This document shows, piece after piece, positions 24,992 to 32,720 of a DNA stretch of 64,000 bases. A model generated the notes under the pieces. It did no database searches, was not told the DNA's origin, and was given only the letters and a program-made list of their open reading frames with translations. Source of the DNA: CADEEV01 sp032127875 (GTDB lineage: Bacteria; Acidobacteriota; Vicinamibacteria; Fen-336); NCBI GenBank assembly GCA_032127875.1, contig JAQBHI010000046.1, forward strand, positions 1 to 64,000, given 5' to 3'. The position numbers and the translations under genes are program-made. How positions within the stretch are numbered: the stretch's first letter is position 1; each line of letters starts with the position of its first letter.

Positions 24992-26068
24992 ATGCGCTCG
25001 AAGATCCCGCTCATTCCCCCGCTGCTCGCCCTGGCTGCAGCGGCGTGTGGCCAGACCCAGGGCGCCCCCGCCGCGCGGCCGAGCCAGCCCGCGATCCACG
25101 TCCGCGTCGCGACGGTCAAGGTCGAGGAGCTCGTCTATCGCGTGCAGGCGCTGGGCTCCCTCGAAGCGCAGGAGATGGTGCAGATCACGGCACAGGTCGA
25201 GGGCGCCGTGGCCGAGGTGCTGTTCAACGAAGGCGATCGTGCGACGCCGCAAACCGTGCTGTTGCGCATCGATCCCGAGCGCTATCGGCTCGAAGCCGAG
25301 CGCGCCGAGGGCGCCTACCGGAAGGCGCTCGCTGACCAGCATCGCTCGGAGGCCGACCTGGAGCGCCGGGAGGCGCTGGCGCGAGAGCGCCTGCTTGCCG
25401 CCGAGGAGCTGAACCGGGCGCGCCAGGAGACGGAGCGTCTGAGCGCGGAGGCTGCGGCGTCCCGGGCCACCTGGGATTGGGCCAGGCAGAATCGGTCCCG
25501 CGCCGACGTGAAGGCGCCCAGTTTCGGCATCGTCAACACCCGAACGGTCGAGACCGGACGCTTCGTCAAGGAGGGCGACGTTCTCGCGACCCTCGTCGAT
25601 ACCTCTCGCCTGCGCCTTCGCTTCAAGGTTTCGGACGCGGAGTCGCTGCGTGCCCGCAAAGGCCAGAAGGTCAGCTTTCGCATCGCGGCCCTGGGCGAAC
25701 AGGACTTTCCCGCGGCGATCTATCACGTGGGCGAGGTGGCTGACCCGGCCACGCGACAAGTCGAGGTGCTCGCCTGGGTGAGGAACCCGGGGCTGCTGAA
25801 GCCGGGCTTCTTCGCGGAGGTGACGCTTGCCACCGAGTCGAAGAAGGGCGCCCTGGTCGTTCCCGAGGGTGCGATCCAGGCCAGTGAGCGCGGCTTCGTG
25901 GCGTACACCGTCGAGTCCGGTCACGCGCAGCTGCGTCCGATCCAGATCGGCCTGCGCACCGGCACCGGTGTCGTCGAGATCCTCTCGGGCGTGAAAGAGG
26001 GCGACACGGTCGTGATCGAGGGCTCCGATCGCATCGCCGACGGAGTTCCCGTCCAACCCGCGCCCTAG
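24992..26068 (+). CDS. RND efflux periplasmic adaptor (membrane fusion protein), lipoprotein
   Basis: A 358-residue adaptor. The lipoprotein signal is MRSKIPLIPPLLALAAAACG (Cys20). Lipoyl/barrel-sandwich halves lie near residues 45-90 (VQITAQVEGAVAEVLFNEGD) and 170-200 (ADVKAPSFGIVNTRTVETG), separated by a coiled-coil hairpin. A beta-barrel and C-terminal domain (GALVVPEGAIQASERGFVAY) follow. The start at ATG 24992 has AGAGG 5 nt upstream; the frame is open to 24947. It bridges the RND pump encoded 6 nt downstream to an outer-membrane channel that is not in this window. Confidence 0.92.
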   Translation: MRSKIPLIPPLLALAAAACGQTQGAPAARPSQPAIHVRVATVKVEELVYRVQALGSLEAQEMVQITAQVEGAVAEVLFNEGDRATPQTVLLRIDPERYRLEAERAEGAYRKALADQHRSEADLERREALARERLLAAEELNRARQETERLSAEAAASRATWDWARQNRSRADVKAPSFGIVNTRTVETGRFVKEGDVLATLVDTSRLRLRFKVSDAESLRARKGQKVSFRIAALGEQDFPAAIYHVGEVADPATRQVEVLAWVRNPGLLKPGFFAEVTLATESKKGALVVPEGAIQASERGFVAYTVESGHAQLRPIQIGLRTGTGVVEILSGVKEGDTVVIEGSDRIADGVPVQPAP

Positions 26069-26074
26069 GATCTC

Positions 26075-29000
26075 ATGAGCGATCACGGTACAACCCCCGA
26101 GCCACCCGAGGATCCGAAGAAGATCGCCACGGGCATGACCCTGGCCGACATCTCGATCCGCAACCACGTGTTCGCGTGGATGCTGATGGCCGGCCTGATC
26201 GGCTTTGGGCTGCTGTGCTTCACCGGTGTCGGCGGCGTCGTGCGGGGGCTGGGCATCAGCCAGAACCCCGACGTGGACTTTCCGGTCATCAACGTGGCCG
26301 TGACCTACGAGGGCGCGTCTCCCGAGGTGATGGAGACCGACGTCGTGGACTTCATCGAGGACGCCATCACCTCCGTCGAGGGCGTCAAGCAGATCTCCTC
26401 GACGTCACGTCAGGGCTCCGCCTCGATCACGGTCGAGTTCGAGCTCTCGCGCAACATCGACGCAGCGCTGCAGGACGTGCAGACGCGGGTGGCCCAGGCT
26501 GCGCGCAAGCTGCCGCGCGAGATGGACCCGGCGATCATTACCAAGAACAACCCCGAAGATCAGCCGATCCTGTGGATCACGCTCGCGGGCAACCGGCCGC
26601 CGACGTTCCTCGCCGACTACATCCGCAACGTGCTGCGCCCGCAGTTCCAGACCATCGAGGGCGTGGGCGAAGTGATGCTCGGCGGCTACCGCGAACGCTC
26701 GATCCGCGTCTGGTACGACGCCCCCCGGCTCGAGGCCGCGAACCTCACCGTGCTCGACGTGAACGCAGCCATAGAGCGCGAGCATTTGGAGATGCCGGCC
26801 GGGCGCATCGAGACGCCCGAGCGCGAGATGAACGTTCGCGCCGAGGGTGAGGCGATCGACGTCGAGGCGTTTCGCAACCTGGTGATCGCTTACCGTAGCG
26901 GCACGCCGGTTCGCCTGAGTGAAGTCGCCGTGGTCGAGGACGGCCTCGAGGACCTGCGCCGCGTGGCGCGTGCCTCGGGCATCCCATCGATCGGCATCGG
27001 CATCCGGAAACTGCGTGGCGCGAACGCCGTGCAGGTCGGCGCGAACGTCAAGAAGCGCGTGTCGGAGCTCCGCCAGCAACTGCCTGAAGGCCTGGCCCTC
27101 AGCGTCAACTTCGACTCCACCACCTTCATTGAGCAGGCGATCGCCGAGATCCTGTTCACGCTGCTGCTGGCCGCGGCTCTGACCGGCATCGTGTGCTGGC
27201 TGTTTCTCGGCTCCTGGTCGACGACGCTAAACGTGCTGCTGGCGATTCCGACGTCGATCCTGGGCACATTCATCGTCATGTACGTCCTGGGCTTCACGCT
27301 CAACACCTTCACCGTGCTGGGCCTGACACTCGTGGTCGGCATCGTGGTCGACGACGCGATCATGGTCCTCGAGAACATCTACAGGCATCGCGAGCTGGGC
27401 GAGGGCAAGGTGAAGGCGGCCTCGATCGGCGCCCGGGAGATCACCTTCGCGGCTGCAGCCACCACCGCCGCGATCGTGGCCATCTTCCTGCCGGTGGCCT
27501 TCATGAAGGGCATCATCGGCAAGTTCTTCTTCCAGTTCGGCGTGACGATCTCGGTCGCGGTGCTGATCTCGCTGCTCGAGGCGTTGACGCTCGCCCCGAT
27601 GCGCTGCTCGCGCTTCCTGGAGGTCCAGCACCGCCGCACCGGGATCGGGGCGCGCCTCGACCTCGGCTTCGCGAGGCTCGCGGCTGCCTACCAGCGCGTC
27701 CTCGTGCCCGCCCTTCACCACCGCGCCCTGGTGCTGGTGGGCGCGCTGGTGTTCTTCGTGGTCTCGATCTTCGGGCTGCTGCCGCTGCTCAAGACTGAGT
27801 TTGTGCCCTCCCAGGACAGCAGCCGGTTCCAACTCCGCTTCCAGACGCCGGTCGGCACGAGCCTCCCGGCCACGGACCGCGTCTTCCAACGGATCGAGGC
27901 CTTCCTGGCGTCACGGCCCGAGGTGGAGCGCTACTTCGGGCTGGTGGGCGGCTTCGGCGGCGGCGAAGTCAACGCAGGTTTCGTTTTCGTGACGATGAAG
28001 GAGCCCGGCGACCGGCCGCGCGACAAGCAGACCGGCACCCGGCTTAGCCAGCAGGAGTTCATGGGCGTCGCGCGCGTGGCCGTGAACTCGATCCCGGGCG
28101 CCCGGGCCGTGCTGCAGGACCCGTCGCAGCAGGGCTTTTCCGCTACGCGCGGCGGTGGCTTCCCGGTCGAGATGACGATTCGCGGCCGGGACTGGGACGT
28201 GCTCGCGGAGAAGAGCAAGCAGATCGCCTCGGAGATGCTGCAGACCGGCATGGTCAGCGACGTGGACAGCGACTATCAGGTCGGCATGCCCGAGGTACAG
28301 GTGGTTCCCGATCGCAACAAGGCTGCGGACCTCGGCGTCAGCATGTCGAGCCTGGGTGAAACCGTGAACGCCGCGATTGGCGGGCTGCGCGTCGGCAAGT
28401 TCAAGGACAAGGGTCGCCGCTTCGACATCCGTGGCCGCTTGCTGGCACAGCAGCGCGAACGCCCCGAAGACATCACGCGGCTGCTGGTACGGACCAGCGG
28501 CGGAAGCGTGGTGCGGCTGGGCGACCTGGTGCGGATCGAGCAGCGGCCCACGCTCCAGGCGATCACGCGTCGCGACCGGGAGCGCGCCATCACGATCACG
28601 GCCAACGTGGCCGCGGGCGCCTCGCAATCCGAGGCGATCGCCCGCTCGATCGCGATCGCCCGCGAGGCGCTGCCCGACGGTTATCGCGCGATCCCCGGCG
28701 GCAGCAGCCAGGCCTTCAAGGAATCGTTCGATTCGCTGCGCTTCGCCTTCATCATGGGCCTGATCGTGGCCTACATGGTGCTGGCGGCGCAGTTCAACGC
28801 CTTCTCGCACCCGTTCACGGTGCTGCTGGCGTTGCCTTTCAGCATCAGCGGAGCGCTCGCCGCGCTGTGGGTCTCCGGCCAGAGCCTCAACGTGTACAGC
28901 GTGCTCGGGCTGATCCTGCTGATGGGCATCGCGAAGAAGAACTCCATCATGCTCGTGGACTTCACGAACCAGGTGCGCGAGCGTGGCGTCGAACGGCATC

Positions 29001-29308
29001 AGGCCCTGCTCGAGGCCTGCCCGATAAGGCTGCGCCCGATCCTGATGACCTCGCTCGCGACGATCGCCGGCGCATTGCCGCCGGCGCTCGCCATCGGCCC
29101 CGGCGCGGAGCTGCAGCGGCCGATGGCGATCGCGCTGGTCGGGGGCATGCTCGTCTCGACGGCGATGACGCTGCTGGTTGTGCCCGCGGCCTACAGCTCC
29201 TTCGACGACGTGATCTCGTGGAATGAGCAGCGCCGGACCCGCGGCGCCGGCTTCTTTGCTGAGCTCGCCGCGCTGCGCACTCGGCTCGGGCACAGCCCCG
29301 GCGCCTAG
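26075..29308 (+). CDS. RND-family efflux transporter permease (AcrB/HAE1 type)
   Basis: A 1077-residue RND pump. The N-terminal TM1 is preceded by a cytoplasmic extension of about 25 residues. Porter motifs include TYEGASPEVMETDVVDFIEDAI. TM4 has the proton-relay pattern VVGIVVDDAIMVLENI. The C-terminal half includes GLIVAYMVLAAQFNAFSHP and LILLMGIAKKNSIMLVDF. Together with the adaptor at 24992-26068 it forms an inner-membrane efflux complex driven by the proton gradient. Length is normal and no damage is seen. Substrate cannot be told from sequence. Start ATG 26075 with AGGA just upstream. Confidence 0.95.
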   Translation: MSDHGTTPEPPEDPKKIATGMTLADISIRNHVFAWMLMAGLIGFGLLCFTGVGGVVRGLGISQNPDVDFPVINVAVTYEGASPEVMETDVVDFIEDAITSVEGVKQISSTSRQGSASITVEFELSRNIDAALQDVQTRVAQAARKLPREMDPAIITKNNPEDQPILWITLAGNRPPTFLADYIRNVLRPQFQTIEGVGEVMLGGYRERSIRVWYDAPRLEAANLTVLDVNAAIEREHLEMPAGRIETPEREMNVRAEGEAIDVEAFRNLVIAYRSGTPVRLSEVAVVEDGLEDLRRVARASGIPSIGIGIRKLRGANAVQVGANVKKRVSELRQQLPEGLALSVNFDSTTFIEQAIAEILFTLLLAAALTGIVCWLFLGSWSTTLNVLLAIPTSILGTFIVMYVLGFTLNTFTVLGLTLVVGIVVDDAIMVLENIYRHRELGEGKVKAASIGAREITFAAAATTAAIVAIFLPVAFMKGIIGKFFFQFGVTISVAVLISLLEALTLAPMRCSRFLEVQHRRTGIGARLDLGFARLAAAYQRVLVPALHHRALVLVGALVFFVVSIFGLLPLLKTEFVPSQDSSRFQLRFQTPVGTSLPATDRVFQRIEAFLASRPEVERYFGLVGGFGGGEVNAGFVFVTMKEPGDRPRDKQTGTRLSQQEFMGVARVAVNSIPGARAVLQDPSQQGFSATRGGGFPVEMTIRGRDWDVLAEKSKQIASEMLQTGMVSDVDSDYQVGMPEVQVVPDRNKAADLGVSMSSLGETVNAAIGGLRVGKFKDKGRRFDIRGRLLAQQRERPEDITRLLVRTSGGSVVRLGDLVRIEQRPTLQAITRRDRERAITITANVAAGASQSEAIARSIAIAREALPDGYRAIPGGSSQAFKESFDSLRFAFIMGLIVAYMVLAAQFNAFSHPFTVLLALPFSISGALAALWVSGQSLNVYSVLGLILLMGIAKKNSIMLVDFTNQVRERGVERHQALLEACPIRLRPILMTSLATIAGALPPALAIGPGAELQRPMAIALVGGMLVSTAMTLLVVPAAYSSFDDVISWNEQRRTRGAGFFAELAALRTRLGHSPGA

Positions 29309-29400
29309 CGAATCAGGACTCAACCCTGACCGGTTCCCCTCGGTCCAAATGAAGTGAACGCCGCGCTGCTTGATCGCCGGCGGGGGAAAGGCAGGAGTTC

Positions 29401-29820
29401 ATGAGTTCTTCGAGGTTATTCGTTGCATTGAGCGTCGCGACCCTGGGCTTGGGCGTCGGGGCGCAGGCGGGCGAGATCCGCCAGGATCACCGGGAGATTC
29501 GGCGGGATCGGCGCGAGGTGCGCGCCGACCACCGGGAGGTCCGCCACGACCGGCGCGAGGTCCGCGGGGACACGCGGGAGGTGCGCGATGATCGCCGCCA
29601 GTTGCGCGCCGACCGCCAGGCGGGCGATCGCCAGGCCGTCCGGGAGGATCGCCAGGGGCTGCGCGAGGACACGCAGGATCGTCGCGAGGACGTGGCCGAC
29701 ACTCGCCAGGGCCGTCGAGACCTGCGGCAGGACCGCCACGAGCTCCGCGAGGATCGTCGCGATCTGTGCCAGGACGTGAAGGACAGGCTGCACGACGCAC
29801 CGGCCCCGATCTCGAACTGA
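29401..29820 (+). CDS. Secreted Arg/Asp-rich repeat protein, hypothetical
   Basis: A 139-residue protein. A signal peptide (cleavage near GAQA-GE, residue 23) is followed by about 14 degenerate seven-residue repeats of the pattern R-x-D-R-R-E-V (RRDRREVRADHREV, RHDRREVRGDTREV, REDRQGLREDTQ). They are almost wholly Arg, Asp, Glu, Gln and His. The repeats predict a long, highly charged single helix with alternating positive and negative faces. A single Cys (RDLCQD) lies near the C-terminus. GGAG is 5 nt upstream of the ATG. Similar repeats occur in uncharacterised secreted proteins of several proteobacteria. It is followed by a hairpin terminator. Confidence 0.8.
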   Translation: MSSSRLFVALSVATLGLGVGAQAGEIRQDHREIRRDRREVRADHREVRHDRREVRGDTREVRDDRRQLRADRQAGDRQAVREDRQGLREDTQDRREDVADTRQGRRDLRQDRHELREDRRDLCQDVKDRLHDAPAPISN

Positions 29821-29831
29821 CGATGGCGGGC

Positions 29832-29870
29832 GCTGGCCGCGGTCGGAAACCACCGCGGCCAGCCGTTTGC
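29832..29870 (+). terminator. Hairpin terminator after the repeat protein
   Basis: GCTGGCCGCGGT (29832-29843) pairs perfectly with ACCGCGGCCAGC (29852-29863) around an 8-nt loop. The following CGTTTGC is only weakly T-rich, so termination may be intrinsic or only a stabilising hairpin. Confidence 0.6.
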
Positions 29871-29967
29871 TCGATCAGGGCCGGCGAATCAGCCGTCGGG
29901 CGTCCCGAAGGCGAGCGCCATCAGCGAGGTGCCAGCAGGGTCCCGACCACGGGCACTCCCGCCAGCG

Positions 29968-30450
29968 TCATGGAGCTGCGGCCGGATAGCGCAGGCGCGC
30001 GCCGGCAGTACGCAGCAGGGGCAACAGGCCGACGTACAGCCCGACGCCGAGCAGGGGAGCGACGAGCGCCCAGCCCAGGATGGCGTGGAGGCCGGTAAGA
30101 CCGAAGCGCTCCAGGAACAGGCCGGGGTTCTCGCGCGCGGAGGCCAGGATCGCGGGCAGCGAAATGGCCATCGGCGGCGCGTTCACGGTGCGTTCGCCGA
30201 GCCGCACGAACGCCAGGATCAGCGCCACCTGCATTGGATAGACCACGTAGTTCGCAAGTTGCAGCGCCGCGTGGCTCAGGCGCAGCGCAAAGCCAAACGT
30301 CACGCACAGCAGCGTCGTCGCACCGAGCACTGGGAAGAGCCCACACACGACGCCGAGTGCCAGGCTCAAGGCCAGCTTCTCCGGCGTCAGCCCCTGTTCC
30401 AGCAGAGCCAGCACCGGGTTCACGACGTAGCGCCGGAGCAGCTCACGCAT
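29968..30450 (-). CDS. DUF2062 membrane protein
   Basis: A 160-residue protein with three or four hydrophobic segments. The DUF2062 pattern is visible: TPEKLALSLALGVVCGLFPVLGATTLLC, then LRLSHAALQLANYVVYPMQVALI. The family is uncharacterised and is often found beside polysaccharide or glycosyltransferase genes. The start was placed at ATG 30450 (MRELLRRYVVNP); the open frame to 30549 has no support. It is divergent from nadE with 91 bp between them. Confidence 0.82.
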   Translation of the reverse strand: MRELLRRYVVNPVLALLEQGLTPEKLALSLALGVVCGLFPVLGATTLLCVTFGFALRLSHAALQLANYVVYPMQVALILAFVRLGERTVNAPPMAISLPAILASARENPGLFLERFGLTGLHAILGWALVAPLLGVGLYVGLLPLLRTAGARLRYPAAAP

Positions 30451-30541
30451 CGTGTGCCGATTGTATGCGTGGGCGGTCCCCGGCCCACGAGGCTGATCGT
30501 CCTGTCCTGAGCCTGCCAGCGTTCCCGTTGTATCCTGAAGC

Positions 30542-32494
30542 ATGTCCACAGCGCCTTTCGGCTTCCTGCGCGTGGGTGCGGCTTGTCCGCGTCTGCGCGT
30601 GGCGGATCCCGAATGGAACGTCGGCGAAATCCTCGGCCTGGTTGCTCAGGCACGCGCCAAAGGCGTCCAGGTCCTGGTCTTTCCGGAGCTGGCGCTCACC
30701 GGTTACACGGCCGGCGACCTGTTCTTCAGCCTCACGACCCTGGTGGGCGGCGCCGAGCGTGCGCTCGCGCGCCTGATCCGCGAGACCGCGGCCTCGCCCA
30801 TGGTCGTGACCGTCGGCCTCCCGGTCGCGGTCGACTCGCAACTGTTCAACGCTGCGGCCGTGATCCAGTCGGGGCGCCTGCGCGGCGTCGTGCCCAAGAG
30901 CTACCTGCCCGGGTACAAGGAGTACTACGAGGAACGCTGGTTCTCATCGGCGCGCCAGGCGCTGCGCAAGGAAGTGCGGCTCGCCGGGCAGGAGGCGCCT
31001 TTCGGGGCCGACCTGCTGTTCCCGGTCGATGGCGAGCCCGGCGTCGTGCTCGGCGTCGAGATCTGCGAGGACCTGTGGGTGCCGATGCCGCCCTCCGGCC
31101 CGCTGGCGGTGGCGGGCGCCACGGTTCTGCTCAACCCTTCGGCCTCGATCGATCTGGTCGGCAAGGCCGACTATCGGCGCGAGCTGGTGCGCCAGCAGTC
31201 GGGCCGCACCATCTCGGCGTACGTTCTCGCGAACTGCGGAGTCCACGAGTCCACGACCGACGTGGTTTTCGGCGGCCACCTGGTGATCGCCGAAGACGGC
31301 GTGCTGCTGGCGGAGGGCGAGCGCTTCCGCCGCGACGGCCAGCTCATCGTGAGCGACGTCGACACGGAGCGCCTGCTGGTGGAGCGCATCCGACTCACGT
31401 CCTTCGCGGACAACGTGAGCGCCCTGGGCACGGCCTACCGTCGCGCTCGCCTGGCGCCGATTCCGCCGCCCGAGCCGCAGCGGCTCGCGCGGGCCGTGGA
31501 TCCGCATCCATTCGTGCCGCAGGATCCGCAGACCCTGGACGCGCGCTGCCTCGAGATCTTCCAGGTCCAGACGGCCGGTCTCGCGAAGCGCGTCGAGCAC
31601 ACTGGTTTGCCGAGGCTGCTGCTCGGGCTTTCCGGCGGGCTCGACTCGACGCTCGCGCTGCTCGTCGCGGTGCGCACCTTCGATCTGCTGTCGCGCCCGC
31701 GTCAGGGCATCCTGGCCGTGACCATGCCGGGCCCCGGCACCACCGAGCGCACCCTGGGCAGCGCTCGCAAGCTGGCCGGCGCGCTGGGCGTCGAGTTGCG
31801 TGAGATCGAGATTCGGGCGGCCTGTGCCCAGCACGTCAAGGACATCGGCCTCGACCCGAAGGACGAGTCGAGCACGACCTACCAGAATCTGCAGGCGCGC
31901 GAACGGACGCAGATCCTGATGGACCTGGCGAACAAGGAGGGCGGCCTCGTCGTCGGCACGGGAGACCTCTCGGAGCTGGCGCTCGGCTGGTGCACCTTTG
32001 CGGGCGATCACATCGCCATGTACAACGTCAACGGCGGCGTGCCGAAGACGCTGGTGCGCCGGTTGCTCGAATGGGTGGCGGGCCACCGGACCTCGGGCGC
32101 CGAGCGCTCGGTGCTCGAGGAAGTGCTCGCGACACCCGTGTCACCCGAGCTGGTGCCTCCGGGCAAGGCCGGCGAGGTCGCGCAGAAGACCGAGGACCTG
32201 ATCGGTCCCTACGAGCTGCACGACTTCTTCCTGTGGGCGTTGCTTCGGCTCGGGGCCGGGCCGCGCAAGATCCTCTTCCTCGCGAGCCACGCCTTTGCCG
32301 GACGCTACGACATGGTCACCCTCTCGCGCTGGCTGCGGCTGTTCCTGAATCGCTTCTTCGATCATCAGTTCAAGCGCTCGGTGCTTCCCGACGGGCCGAA
32401 GGTCGGCTCGGTCAGCCTCTCGCCCCGCGGCGACTGGCGCATGCCGAGCGACGCGGCCAAGGACGCCTGGTTGCGCGAGTTGGACGAAGCGTAA
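30542..32494 (+). CDS. nadE: Glutamine-dependent NAD+ synthetase
   Basis: A 650-residue two-domain enzyme. The N-terminal nitrilase-type glutaminase has the triad Glu49 (FPELAL), Lys119 (PKSYLPGYKEYYEERWF) and Cys175 (EICEDLW). The C-terminal NAD synthetase has the ATP loop LGLSGGLDSTLALL and GTGDLSELALGWCT. It amidates nicotinate adenine dinucleotide with ammonia channelled from glutamine. It has a complete catalytic set and normal length for the glutamine-dependent class. A TATCCT hexamer lies only 5 nt before the ATG, so the promoter, if real, would give an almost leaderless mRNA. Confidence 0.95.
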   Translation: MSTAPFGFLRVGAACPRLRVADPEWNVGEILGLVAQARAKGVQVLVFPELALTGYTAGDLFFSLTTLVGGAERALARLIRETAASPMVVTVGLPVAVDSQLFNAAAVIQSGRLRGVVPKSYLPGYKEYYEERWFSSARQALRKEVRLAGQEAPFGADLLFPVDGEPGVVLGVEICEDLWVPMPPSGPLAVAGATVLLNPSASIDLVGKADYRRELVRQQSGRTISAYVLANCGVHESTTDVVFGGHLVIAEDGVLLAEGERFRRDGQLIVSDVDTERLLVERIRLTSFADNVSALGTAYRRARLAPIPPPEPQRLARAVDPHPFVPQDPQTLDARCLEIFQVQTAGLAKRVEHTGLPRLLLGLSGGLDSTLALLVAVRTFDLLSRPRQGILAVTMPGPGTTERTLGSARKLAGALGVELREIEIRAACAQHVKDIGLDPKDESSTTYQNLQARERTQILMDLANKEGGLVVGTGDLSELALGWCTFAGDHIAMYNVNGGVPKTLVRRLLEWVAGHRTSGAERSVLEEVLATPVSPELVPPGKAGEVAQKTEDLIGPYELHDFFLWALLRLGAGPRKILFLASHAFAGRYDMVTLSRWLRLFLNRFFDHQFKRSVLPDGPKVGSVSLSPRGDWRMPSDAAKDAWLRELDEA

Positions 32495-32499
32495 CCCCC

Positions 32500-32628
32500 T
32501 TGCCCACGGTTCTTCTCTGCGGGCCGCAGTCGCTGCTGGCGACGTCCACGCAGTTGGGCGTCGAGTTCCTGCGTTTCGAGGGCGAGGGCCGCTCGGGCCC
32601 GTTCGTCGAGATGCAGGCCTGGACCTGA
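32500..32628 (+). CDS. Possible 42-residue small ORF after nadE
   Basis: A TTG-initiated frame begins 5 nt after the nadE stop and encodes PTVLLCGPQSLLATSTQLGV followed by EFLRFEGEGRSGPFVEMQAWT. Composition is protein-like but there is no Shine-Dalgarno and no family resemblance. It may be untranslated, or a remnant of a longer gene. Confidence 0.25.
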   Translation: MPTVLLCGPQSLLATSTQLGVEFLRFEGEGRSGPFVEMQAWT

Positions 32629-32631
32629 GTC

Positions 32632-32637
32632 TATAAT
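32632..32637 (+). promoter_or_regulatory. -10 hexamer TATAAT upstream of glgP
   Basis: A perfect TATAAT lies 83 nt before the glgP ATG in GC-rich DNA. There is no good -35 hexamer at the expected distance. Confidence 0.45.
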
Positions 32638-32720
32638 GCCCCCCGCGATGACATGGTCGCCCCGCCCTCGGCCCTGAAGGGCCACCCTGAACCGTCCGCG
32701 AGGCACTAGTTAAGGATCTG

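Noticed and set aside
29355..29382. Sequence resembling the 3' end of the hairpin element (AAGTGAACGCCGCGCTGCT)
   Set aside because: Only about 20 bases match and no stem forms; too little to call a copy.
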